From the NCBI GenBank assembly GCA_029866155.1, contig JARWZW010000027.1, positions 1 to 64,000 on the forward strand: 64,000 bases of DNA, read 5' to 3'. The notes below the pieces were generated by a model that was not told the DNA's origin, did no database searches, and was given only the letters and a program-made list of their open reading frames with translations. Shown here piece after piece: positions 51,609 to 59,480 of this stretch. This stretch comes from Caulobacter sp. GTDB taxonomy: Bacteria; Pseudomonadota; Alphaproteobacteria; Caulobacterales; Caulobacteraceae. Numbering within the stretch: the first letter of the stretch is position 1; the number at the start of each line of letters is the position of its first letter. A program made the position numbers and the translations under genes.

Positions 51609-52841
51609 ATGTCGCAGGCGCCGCTGCCCACCCTTCTGGAAATGACCCCGCTCAATCCGGTGTTCCGGGCTGATCCCCATGTCGTACTGGACGACCTTCG
51701 CAGCCGCTGTCCGGTCCTGTCCGATCCGGTCTCCGGCAATATCATCCTCAGTCGCTATGGCGACGTCCGGGCCCTGGTGTCCGACCTCAGCCTGCTCCGC
51801 GACCCGATCCATGCCGAAGAGGGCGCCATCCTTCAACGGCGCTTTCTCGATAATCTCGACCCCAGCGTCCCCCGGGCCAGCACCACCAGCATCCTGATGC
51901 TGGATGACCCCGACCATGCCCGCATCCGCCAGCCCCTGGCCCAGGCCCTCTACGCCCGGGTGGCCCGCTTCCGGCCCGAGGTCGAGCGGATCGTGGGAGC
52001 GGCCCTGGATGGCCTGGAAGGCGAGGCGGAGTTCGACCTGATGGACCGGTTCTGCGTGCCCATCCCCATCGATGTCATTGCCTCGATCCTGGGAGTCGAT
52101 CACGAACGTCTGGACGAGTTCCGGGCCTGGTCCGAGGGCGTGATCCAGGGCCTAAACCCTTTCCGCAATGCCGAGCAGACCGCTGTCATGGAAAAGGCCA
52201 ACCTGTCTCTGACCGAGTATTTCCTGGCCTCCATCGCCGACCGCCGCGCCAACCCCCGGGACGACCTGATCAGCGACATGACAAGGCTGCAGGCGCAAGG
52301 CGCGCCCCTGACGGACGAGGAACTGCGAATCAACCTGGGAGCCCTGCTGGTCGGCGGAAACCTGACCACCACCGACCTGATCGGCAACGCCGTGCGGCTG
52401 CTTCTGCTCAATCCGGCCGAGCTGGACAAGCTGAAAGCCGACCCCGCCATCATCAATGCCGTGGTTGAGGAGGTGCTGCGCTACGAGCCGCCCGTCGACA
52501 TCACCAGCCGGGTCATGTCGTCAGATCAGGAGATTGGCGGCTGTCCGGTCCGCAACCGCCAGGCGGTGACCCTGTCCCTGCGGGCGGCGAACCGTGACCC
52601 TGATGTCTTTGATGAGCCCCACCGGTTCGATGTCAGCCGCAAGCGCCGACCCCATGTCGCCTTTGGTGGCGGCGCCCATATCTGCATCGGCGCCCCCCTC
52701 GCCCGGCTGGAGGCCCAGGTCGCCCTGGTGCGGCTGTTCGAAAGGTTCCCCGGCCTGAAACTGGCCCATCCCGACCAGGCGCCGGAATGGCGGACCCTGC
52801 CTTTCTTCCGGGGCCTGGAGCGGCTGGACCTGGCGGTCTGA
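51609..52841 (+). CDS. cytochrome P450
   Basis: 410 residues, bacterial class I P450 size. The heme-binding motif FGGGAHICIGAPLAR holds the axial Cys, and the K-helix ExxR is in EEVLRYEPPV. The I-helix reads LLVGGNLTTTDLIGN, where the usual acidic residue before Thr is Leu; that may alter proton delivery. Soluble, no membrane anchor. No ferredoxin or reductase gene is adjacent, so redox partners are elsewhere. ATG 51609 is preceded by AGGGAAGATCACC. Confidence 0.93.
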   Translation: MSQAPLPTLLEMTPLNPVFRADPHVVLDDLRSRCPVLSDPVSGNIILSRYGDVRALVSDLSLLRDPIHAEEGAILQRRFLDNLDPSVPRASTTSILMLDDPDHARIRQPLAQALYARVARFRPEVERIVGAALDGLEGEAEFDLMDRFCVPIPIDVIASILGVDHERLDEFRAWSEGVIQGLNPFRNAEQTAVMEKANLSLTEYFLASIADRRANPRDDLISDMTRLQAQGAPLTDEELRINLGALLVGGNLTTTDLIGNAVRLLLLNPAELDKLKADPAIINAVVEEVLRYEPPVDITSRVMSSDQEIGGCPVRNRQAVTLSLRAANRDPDVFDEPHRFDVSRKRRPHVAFGGGAHICIGAPLARLEAQVALVRLFERFPGLKLAHPDQAPEWRTLPFFRGLERLDLAV

Positions 52842-52941
52842 GCGCCCCTGTCGCATCCCTGCCGGATTTATCGGTTTCTATGCAGTTTGTTCAGACCTGC
52901 CAGCGAAATACAGCAGGGTAGCAGGGGGCGTGGAGGCAGGG

Positions 52942-54048
52942 ATGGCGATCGCATCAAGAGGGCGCGGCGTCCGGAGTCTGGCCAGCCTCATGACGTCGAG
53001 GTCCTCGTCCCGGGTCCTGAACCTGATTTCGGCCTGGGATGCAGCCGAGCGGACCAAGCGGCCTCTGCATCCGATGCTTTTCCAGACGCCAGCCCTCAAT
53101 CGCAGTTTCATCATCAAGCATCGGCTGAGGCAGAACGAGCGCGAGTCCTTTGCGGATTTCCGGTCCACGGCGACCAAGTTGATTCTGCCCATTGATCCGA
53201 GCAACCTGGCGATCGGCGGCAAGTCGGTCTTCATCGGCCAGATGAACTTCGAGCGACTTATCGAAGAGGCGACCGGGATCCAGAATGTCTACGACTCGCC
53301 CGACGTCAAACTGCTGCATGAGCTGGACCGGATCCCGTCCTTCGATCCCTTCATCTTCCGGGAGTGGCTGAACAAGCTGGGCCACCAGGCGGATGAGCGC
53401 TATTTCGCCCTGTCGCCCTCCGTCATCGCCGGGATGGAAGACTTTGTCGTCCAGGAGATCGGACATCTGGTGTCCATGTCCCTGGCCGGAGCGGCCGCCA
53501 ACGCCGCCATCCTTCGCCTGGCCCGCAAGATGCTCTCCAGCCAGTATGACGAGGAACTTGCGCCTCTTCAGATGACTCTTCGCATGTCCAGGGAGGAATT
53601 CCGCGACGGCATGTTCGGCTGGAAGGGCCTGCTCTATTACAAGTGGCTGGCCAAGCGGATCGAAGGCGACCTGCCGGGTCTGCTGTCAGGAATGCTGGGC
53701 GTACGTCCCAAGCGCAATATCACGCGCCAGCAGATCGAGGATTCCTCGGGTCTGGTCCGGTCGATCGGCGCCAGTATCTCCGAGTATTTCAATGCCGTCT
53801 CGGACCGGGTGCGGACTTATGACGCCTCCTACCAGATGCTGACGCGCAAGCAGGATCCGGTGGGCTTCCGGGCCTTCCTGCTCAAGGCGCCGCAGATGTT
53901 CCTGGAAATGGGTGATTACGTCGGCATGCTCGAGCATTCCGTGGAGTTCTGGAAATACCGGTCAAAGGACATCGAGCCTTCGCGGTTTACAGGGGATGAT
54001 TATCTCGAGTTGATCCTCGACCTTAAGGATGGTCTCGGCTCCAACTAA
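52942..54048 (+). CDS. conserved unknown protein, first of a tandem pair
   Basis: 368 residues, no recognised family, no signal peptide or membrane helix. Striking segments shared with its neighbour are TATKLILPIDP, GGKSVFIGQ, IPSFDPFIFREW, MTLRMS, GWKGLLYYKW and DPVGFRAFLL. The sequence is helical with many Arg/Lys/Glu. The ATG follows GTGGAGGCAGGG. The next gene aligns without gaps over the full length, so this is a recent gene duplication. A PilZ gene follows the second copy. Function unknown. Confidence 0.75.
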   Translation: MAIASRGRGVRSLASLMTSRSSSRVLNLISAWDAAERTKRPLHPMLFQTPALNRSFIIKHRLRQNERESFADFRSTATKLILPIDPSNLAIGGKSVFIGQMNFERLIEEATGIQNVYDSPDVKLLHELDRIPSFDPFIFREWLNKLGHQADERYFALSPSVIAGMEDFVVQEIGHLVSMSLAGAAANAAILRLARKMLSSQYDEELAPLQMTLRMSREEFRDGMFGWKGLLYYKWLAKRIEGDLPGLLSGMLGVRPKRNITRQQIEDSSGLVRSIGASISEYFNAVSDRVRTYDASYQMLTRKQDPVGFRAFLLKAPQMFLEMGDYVGMLEHSVEFWKYRSKDIEPSRFTGDDYLELILDLKDGLGSN

Positions 54049-54219
54049 GGTCTGCAGTTGAATTGTCGATGGATCGGTCAAGCCGCCGGCTCTGATGTAT
54101 GACAATCGGCGTCGCCCATACTGGGGCGTTTCCTGGCCTCTGCTTGGTAACCCTGACAATAGGCACTTTATTCAGACATTTCAGACAAAAGACGCTGAAC
54201 ACGAAGGTTGGGGGCAGCT

Positions 54220-55326
54220 TTGGCGCAGCCAATGAAGGGACGCGGGGTCGGCAGCCTCGCCAGCCTTATGAAGTCTCGCTCAACATCGAGGGTGCTGAAC
54301 CTGATCTCCGCCTGGGATATGGCTGAAAAGACCAGGGAGCCTCTGGAGCCCCAGCTTTTCGAAAGCCCGGCCCTGAATCGTAGCTTCCTCATCAAGCATC
54401 GCCTTCGATCCAACGAGTTCGAGGTCTTTCCAGAGTCCCGTTCGACCGCCACCAAGCTGATCCTGCCCATCGATCCCAGGAACCTGTCGCTGGGCGGCAA
54501 GTCGGTCTTCATAGGACAGATAAACTTCGAGCAACTGATCGAGGACGCCACCGGAATCCAGGATGTCTATGGCTCGCCCGATATCAAGTTGCTTCGGGAG
54601 CTTGACCGGATTCCGTCCTTTGACCCCTTCATCTTCCGGGAGTGGATGAGCAAGATTGGCCGGACGGCTGACGAGCGGTACTTCACGCTTTCGCCGACCG
54701 TGATCGCGGGCATGGAAGACCTGGTGGTCCAGGAGATCGGCAATCTGGTCTCCATGTCCCTGGCCGGATCTGCAGCCAATGCCTCGGTCCAGAAACTGGC
54801 CCGCAAGATGCTGTCCAGTCACTATGACGAGGACCTGGCGCCGCTGCAGATGACCCTGCGGATGAGCAAAGAGGACTTCCGCGACGGCCTGTTCGGCTGG
54901 AAGGGGCTGCTCTATTACAAATGGGTGGCCAAGAGGATCGAGGCCGATCTGCCGCCCCTGCTTTCGGGCCTCCTGGGCGTCAGACCCCGCCGCCATATCT
55001 CCCGCGAGCAGATCGAGGACTCCATGCTGGTGGTCCGGTCGATCGGGGCCAGCATCTCGGAGTATTTCAAGGCGGTGACTGACCGGGTGCGGGACTATGA
55101 CGAGTCCTACGAGATGCTGACCAAGAAGCAGGACCCGGTCGGCTTCCGCGCCTTTCTCCTGCGGGCGCCACAGTTGTTTCTCGAGATGGGTGATTATGTC
55201 GGCATGCTCGAACACTCCGTTGAGTTCTGGAGCTATCGTTCGAAAGCCATTGAGCCGGCCCGTTTCACCGGCGATGAGTATCTGGAATTGATCCTTTCGC
55301 TGAAGGACGGTCTGGGGTCGAACTGA
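54220..55326 (+). CDS. conserved unknown protein, second of a tandem pair
   Basis: 368 residues. About four residues in five match the gene before, with no gap in the alignment. The start was set at TTG 54220 because MAQPMKGRGVGSLASLM then aligns exactly with the first copy's ATG start, and GGGGGCAGC lies just upstream; the frame opens earlier at TTG 54208. It ends KDGLGSN like its twin. The 171-base gap between the copies is not conserved with the region before the first. A PilZ gene begins 69 bases after the stop. Confidence 0.75.
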   Translation: MAQPMKGRGVGSLASLMKSRSTSRVLNLISAWDMAEKTREPLEPQLFESPALNRSFLIKHRLRSNEFEVFPESRSTATKLILPIDPRNLSLGGKSVFIGQINFEQLIEDATGIQDVYGSPDIKLLRELDRIPSFDPFIFREWMSKIGRTADERYFTLSPTVIAGMEDLVVQEIGNLVSMSLAGSAANASVQKLARKMLSSHYDEDLAPLQMTLRMSKEDFRDGLFGWKGLLYYKWVAKRIEADLPPLLSGLLGVRPRRHISREQIEDSMLVVRSIGASISEYFKAVTDRVRDYDESYEMLTKKQDPVGFRAFLLRAPQLFLEMGDYVGMLEHSVEFWSYRSKAIEPARFTGDEYLELILSLKDGLGSN

Positions 55327-55395
55327 GCATGTTTTTTGATCGGTTTACCCTGCTTGATCAGCAGTCCTAAAGGGCTGGCACATAATGTGTGCAGC

Positions 55396-55719
55396 ATGGA
55401 CCCGGCCCCGTTTCCTCTCCAGAATCTGCCCGAACGTCGCTCCCGGCGCAGGCAATTCTGTCGCCTGCCAGCCCTGATCTGTCTGCCTCACCTGAACAAT
55501 GGCCTGGCCTGTACGGTCGAGAACCTCAACGAGACCGGGGCGCGTCTGCGTCTGTCGACCCTGGCCCTCATCGCCGCCGACTTCCGGATTGTGTTGCCAA
55601 CGGTCTTCGTAGCCTACGAGGCCAAACTGCTTTGGCGGCGCAACCTCGACCTCGGCGCCCAGATTCTGCGGCGTTATGACCTTCAGCAACTGGCGTCTCC
55701 CGCCGTTCCGGAATCCTGA
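55396..55719 (+). CDS. PilZ-like domain protein
   Basis: 107 residues. The c-di-GMP-binding layout is partly present: NLPERRSRRRQFCRLPA gives the RxxxR-type arginines, and ENLNETGARLRL corresponds to the D/NxSxxG strand, with Glu-Thr replacing the usual Ser. The C-terminal strands (FRIVLPTVFVAYEAKLLWRR) fit the fold. Binding affinity may be reduced. It starts at ATG 55396 and may share a transcript with the tandem unknown pair. Confidence 0.7.
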   Translation: MDPAPFPLQNLPERRSRRRQFCRLPALICLPHLNNGLACTVENLNETGARLRLSTLALIAADFRIVLPTVFVAYEAKLLWRRNLDLGAQILRRYDLQQLASPAVPES

Positions 55720-56063
55720 CCTTGCCGGCTGGATCGAGGACGCGCCGACTTACGGATCAGCCGGTCGCTTTGTCGCCTGCCCCGGCATGCTTCCGCCCGC
55801 AGGCTTCCGCTCGCAGGCTTCGGGTCCAGCCGTCTGAGATCCTGGCCCAGAAGCACTGTTGACAGGGCAGGCGGTCGCAAAGCACCCTCCTTCCTGGCAT
55901 ATTCCGGGGGAGGCCTGGTGCAGGGTCGTCAGAGCCTGTTTCGATCCGACAACCGCTTCATACTGATCGAAACATGCTCCCGCGTCGTCGGCAGCTTGGG
56001 CCCTTGTCGATCGTGATCGTGAAGCCCGGCTGCCATTGAACGGATCATGCGGGGAGGCCGGCC
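55720..56063. other. 344-base intergenic region without a gene
   Basis: It holds the type 1 repeat copy D (55931-55980), a short tandem repeat (CGCAGGCTTCCG at 55798 and CGCAGGCTTCGG at 55812), and the promoter region of the HabB-like gene. I see no convincing ORF. Confidence 0.6.
55931..55980 (-). repeat. intergenic palindromic repeat, type 1, copy D
   Basis: On the minus strand it starts GGAGCATGTTTCGATCAG, then TATGAAGCGGTTGTCGGATC and GAAACAGGCTCT. Unlike the other type 1 copies, the leading TAG has decayed to a G-containing sequence and no gene ends here. Confidence 0.85.
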
Positions 56064-56543
56064 ATGGCCGACAATCAGCGAGCAGACCAGGACCCGGGGC
56101 ATCTGCTGCTGCGTCTGGGCGTCCTGTTGTTTCTTGTTGGCCTGCTGACCGGCTTCGTCATACCGTTTCTCGCGACGCCGCGCCTCGGCCTGTCGAGCCA
56201 TCTCGAGGGGCTCATGAACGGGCTGTTCCTCATGGTGCTGGGGCTCATGTGGCCGCGCCTGGTCCTCGGCCCCATGGCGCAGCGGATCACCGTCTGGCTG
56301 GCGGTCTACGGGGCCTTTGCAAACTGGTTCGCAACGCTTCTCTCGGCCGCCACGGGCGCCGGCGCCATGATGCCGATCGCTGCAGCCAATCGCACGGGAT
56401 CTGCCCTCACCGAGACCGTCGTCGGCTTCCTGCTGATCAGCCTGTCCCTGGCGATGGTCGCGGTCTGCTGTCTGCTTCTCTGGGGACTCAGGCGCGGCGG
56501 ACGGCGGCCCCCGGCTGTCGCCGGGGACCGGACCGGTCCCTGA
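56064..56543 (+). CDS. membrane protein of the hydroxylaminobenzene mutase (HabB) type
   Basis: 159 residues, about four membrane helices. The sequence SHLEGLMNGLFLMVLGLMWP and LRLGVLLFLVGLLTGFVIPF matches the small family typified by HabA/HabB, which rearrange hydroxylaminobenzene to 2-aminophenol. Many distant homologues lack proven mutase activity. The ATG follows GCGGGGAGGCCGGCC (GGGGAGG site). It converges on a ligase gene across a type 2 repeat. Confidence 0.75.
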   Translation: MADNQRADQDPGHLLLRLGVLLFLVGLLTGFVIPFLATPRLGLSSHLEGLMNGLFLMVLGLMWPRLVLGPMAQRITVWLAVYGAFANWFATLLSAATGAGAMMPIAAANRTGSALTETVVGFLLISLSLAMVAVCCLLLWGLRRGGRRPPAVAGDRTGP

Positions 56544-56556
56544 TCCAGGAGCCCGT

Positions 56557-56597
56557 CCTGTCGCGATCGAACCGATCCCGGCAGACGGCAGGCTCTA
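56557..56597 (-). repeat. intergenic palindromic repeat, type 2, copy H
   Basis: On the minus strand it begins TAGAGCCTGCCGTCTGCCGG, then GATCGGTTCGATCGCGACAGG. It shares the GATCG-gtt-CGATC centre with copies F and G. Its leading TAG is the stop codon of the ligase gene. Confidence 0.72.
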
Positions 56598-58181
56598 ATT
56601 GACCCGCCTTGTGCGCCCCGCCCAGTAGGGTTCGCGCAGTTCCCGTCGCAGGATCTTGCCCGAGGCGTTGCGGGGCAGGGCCTCGATGAAGTCCACGGTC
56701 TTGGGCGCCTTGAAGGCGGCGATCCGGGTCCGGGCGAAGGCGATGATATCCTCGGCGTCGGGGGTCACGCCCGGCTTCGGTGCGACGATGGCCTTGACCG
56801 CTTCGCCCCATTTGTCGTCAGGCACCCCGATGACCGCCACCTCGGCGACATGCGGATGGCCATAGACGGCGCTCTCGACCTCGGCCGGATAGATGTTCTC
56901 GGCCCCGGAGATGATCATGTCCTTCACCCGGTCGTGGATGTAGAGATAGCCATCCTCATCCAGGTAGCCGGCGTCGCCCGACCGCAGCCAGCCATCCGAC
57001 CCGACGGTGGCTTTCGTGGCCTCGTCCAGCTTCCAGTAGCCGACCATATTGGCCACCGAGCGGATCGCGACCTCGCCGACGGCGCCGGGCGGCAGGACCT
57101 GACCCTCCTCGCCCATGATCTGGATCTGGACGCCCGGCATGGGCAGGCCCGCCGCCCGCATGCGCGGATTGCCGGCCGGATCGTGATCCTCTGGCGGCAG
57201 ATAGACGATGGTGCCGCAGGTCTCGGTCATGCCGTACTGCTGGCAGAAGCCGCAGCCGAACACCTCCATACATTCCCGCAGCAGATCCAGGGGAATGGGC
57301 GAGGCGCCATAGAGGATGTATTTCAGCCGGCTGTAGTCCACAGACCGGGCCCGGGGCTGGCGCACCACGATCTGCAGGGCGGCGGGCACCATGAACATCT
57401 TGGAAATCTGGTCCTGCTCGATGAAGTCCAGCACCTTGAAGGGGTCAAACTCCCGGGCCACCACGCCCTTGGCGCCGTTGTACAGGCCGACAATGCCCCA
57501 GCCCGTTCCGCCGATATGGGAGACCGGCATGGCCACCAGGCTGACATCCGTCGGACCCCACTGGTTCCAGTCCATCTTCGCTTCCGCCGCCTCACGTCGT
57601 CCGCCCAGCACGTTGAGGTGGCTCAGCATCGCGCCCTTGGGCCGACCGGTGGTGCCGGAAGTATAGAGTTGCACCGCCACGTCCCCCTCCGAGATGACGA
57701 CGCCAGGATCTGTATCCGGGGCGGCGTCGCGCCAGGCCTCATAGGTCGTCAGATCGTCCGGCCCGGTCTCCATGGCGATGACGCGGGGCGGCCTGGGCAG
57801 GCCTCCGGCCGCCTGGCGCGCCAGGTCCAGCACCTCGGGACCCGAAAACAACAGCGGCGCCTCCGAGTCCTCCAGGATGTAGGCTACTTCCGGCGGCGCC
57901 AGACGCCAGCCGATCGGCGTCATCACTGCGCCCATCTTGGCGGCACCGATCAGCAGCTCGAAATAGTGGTCGCTGTTCTTGCCCAGATAGGCGATCCGCT
58001 GGCCCTTGGTCAGGCCTTCGGCCATCAGGGCGTTGGCCACCTGATTGGTGCGCCGGTCGAACAGGGCAAAGCTGGTCGCCCGTCCCTCGAAGACCAGGGC
58101 CGTGTCCTCGCCCCGCTCCCGGGCCTGATAGCGGGCGATATCGCCCAGGGTCGGCATCTGGTCGAAGTCGATCTCACTCAT
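56595..58181 (-). CDS. AMP-dependent fatty-acyl-CoA ligase
   Basis: 528 residues, ANL superfamily. P-loop-like VQLYTSGTTGRPKGAMLSH, then ILYGASPIPLDLL, QQYGMTETCG, GWLRSGDAGYLDEDGYLYIH and the catalytic Lys region ASGKILRREL. It activates a carboxylic acid as acyl-AMP and forms the CoA thioester; medium/long fatty acids or aromatic side chains are typical for this subgroup. It follows the acyl-CoA dehydrogenase gene by 43 bases, so the two probably form an operon. The start at ATG 58181 excludes a spurious upstream extension. Confidence 0.93.
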   Translation of the reverse strand: MSEIDFDQMPTLGDIARYQARERGEDTALVFEGRATSFALFDRRTNQVANALMAEGLTKGQRIAYLGKNSDHYFELLIGAAKMGAVMTPIGWRLAPPEVAYILEDSEAPLLFSGPEVLDLARQAAGGLPRPPRVIAMETGPDDLTTYEAWRDAAPDTDPGVVISEGDVAVQLYTSGTTGRPKGAMLSHLNVLGGRREAAEAKMDWNQWGPTDVSLVAMPVSHIGGTGWGIVGLYNGAKGVVAREFDPFKVLDFIEQDQISKMFMVPAALQIVVRQPRARSVDYSRLKYILYGASPIPLDLLRECMEVFGCGFCQQYGMTETCGTIVYLPPEDHDPAGNPRMRAAGLPMPGVQIQIMGEEGQVLPPGAVGEVAIRSVANMVGYWKLDEATKATVGSDGWLRSGDAGYLDEDGYLYIHDRVKDMIISGAENIYPAEVESAVYGHPHVAEVAVIGVPDDKWGEAVKAIVAPKPGVTPDAEDIIAFARTRIAAFKAPKTVDFIEALPRNASGKILRRELREPYWAGRTRRVN

Positions 58182-58224
58182 GGTGTTTCCTGGTCTCGAG
58201 GGTCTTGCTGTTATGCGGGGCGGC

Positions 58225-59427
58225 TCAGAGGCCGAGCACCAGCCGCGCCATGATGTCCCGCTGGATCTCGTTGGAGCCGCCATAGATCGAGGCCGCCCGG
58301 TTGTTCAGGTATCGGGGCATGGCCACCAGGCTGTGGTCCGGGCCCACAGGGGCGACGTTGCTGCCGGGCGTGCGGGCGTCCGGCTGGACGACCGGGCCGT
58401 AATGGGCCGCCACCTCGATGGCCAGTTCGTCGATCCGCTGCATGGCCTCGGTGCCCTGGGTCTTCAGCATGGACGAGGCCGGGCCCGGATTCTTGCCGCT
58501 GGACAGGGCGGCCATCACCCGATGCTCGGTCATCTCGATGGCCTCGACCGCGATCTCTGCGGCCGCCAGCCGACCCCGGAAGGTCGCGTCTGCCAGCAGG
58601 GAGCCCGCATCATCGCCGCCCTCGGCCTGGGCCATGCGGCGCACCCGCCTTAGCGACACCTTCAGTCCGGCCGCCGAACCGCCGCCCCGCTCGAACTCCA
58701 GCAGGTACTTGGCCACGGTCCAGCCCTGGTTCTCCTCGCCCAGCCGGCCCGACCTCGGCACGCGGACATTGTCGAAGAACACCTGGTTGACCTCATGTTC
58801 CCCGGCCAGGGTGATGATCGGCGCCACGGTGATCCCCGGCGTGTCCATTTCCAGCAGCAGGAAGGTGATGCCGGCCTGGGGCTTGCCCTCGAAATTGGTC
58901 CGCACCAGACAGAACATCCGGTTGGCGAAATGGGCGTGGGTCGTCCAGATCTTCGAGCCGTTGAGGATATAGTCGTCGCCGTCGCTGTCGGCCCGCATCT
59001 GCAGGGACGCCAGATCCGACCCCGAACCGGGTTCCGAATAACCCTGGCACCAGTAGTCCTCCCCGGCCAGGATTCGGGGCAGATAGAAGGCCTTCTGAGC
59101 GTCGGTGCCGTACCGCATGATACAGGGGCCAACCATCTTCAGCCCCATGGGCGACAGGCCGGGCGCCCCGGCGGCCGCGCATTCGGAAGCGAAGATATAG
59201 CGCTGCATCTCGGTCCAGCCGGGGCCGCCGTATTCCACGGGCCAGGCCGGCGCGACCCAGCCGCGCTGATGCAGGATCCGCTGCCAGGCGAGACTCCATT
59301 CCTTCTCGGTGAAGACGCTGGTGGTCAGGGCCCCGGCGGACCTGAGCAGCGGCGTCAGGCCCTCGTCCAGAAAGGCGCGAACCTCGTCGCGAAAGGCCAG
59401 GTCTTGGGGGCTGAGCTGCAGGTCCAT
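58225..59427 (-). CDS. acyl-CoA dehydrogenase family protein lacking the usual catalytic Glu
   Basis: 400 residues. FAD-binding and family motifs: WCQGYSEPGSGSDLASLQMR, IWTTHAHFANRMFCLVRTN and NNRAASIYGGSNEIQRDIMA. The position where typical dehydrogenases have the catalytic base (YEG) is Gly here (YGGSNEIQ). This pattern occurs in the FadE-like group acting on steroid side chains and related CoA esters, where Glu is often at another position. It lies between the membrane hydrolase (53-base gap) and the ligase (43-base gap). Confidence 0.92.
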   Translation of the reverse strand: MDLQLSPQDLAFRDEVRAFLDEGLTPLLRSAGALTTSVFTEKEWSLAWQRILHQRGWVAPAWPVEYGGPGWTEMQRYIFASECAAAGAPGLSPMGLKMVGPCIMRYGTDAQKAFYLPRILAGEDYWCQGYSEPGSGSDLASLQMRADSDGDDYILNGSKIWTTHAHFANRMFCLVRTNFEGKPQAGITFLLLEMDTPGITVAPIITLAGEHEVNQVFFDNVRVPRSGRLGEENQGWTVAKYLLEFERGGGSAAGLKVSLRRVRRMAQAEGGDDAGSLLADATFRGRLAAAEIAVEAIEMTEHRVMAALSSGKNPGPASSMLKTQGTEAMQRIDELAIEVAAHYGPVVQPDARTPGSNVAPVGPDHSLVAMPRYLNNRAASIYGGSNEIQRDIMARLVLGL

Positions 59428-59480
59428 GGGATGATCCGGGGAAGGGGCGGGAAGGAAGGGGTTGAAAGGGGCAGAGGGGG

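Noticed and set aside
55798-55823. Short direct repeat CGCAGGCTTC(C/G)G
   Set aside because: Two copies only, with no dyad; not an array or binding site that I can support.
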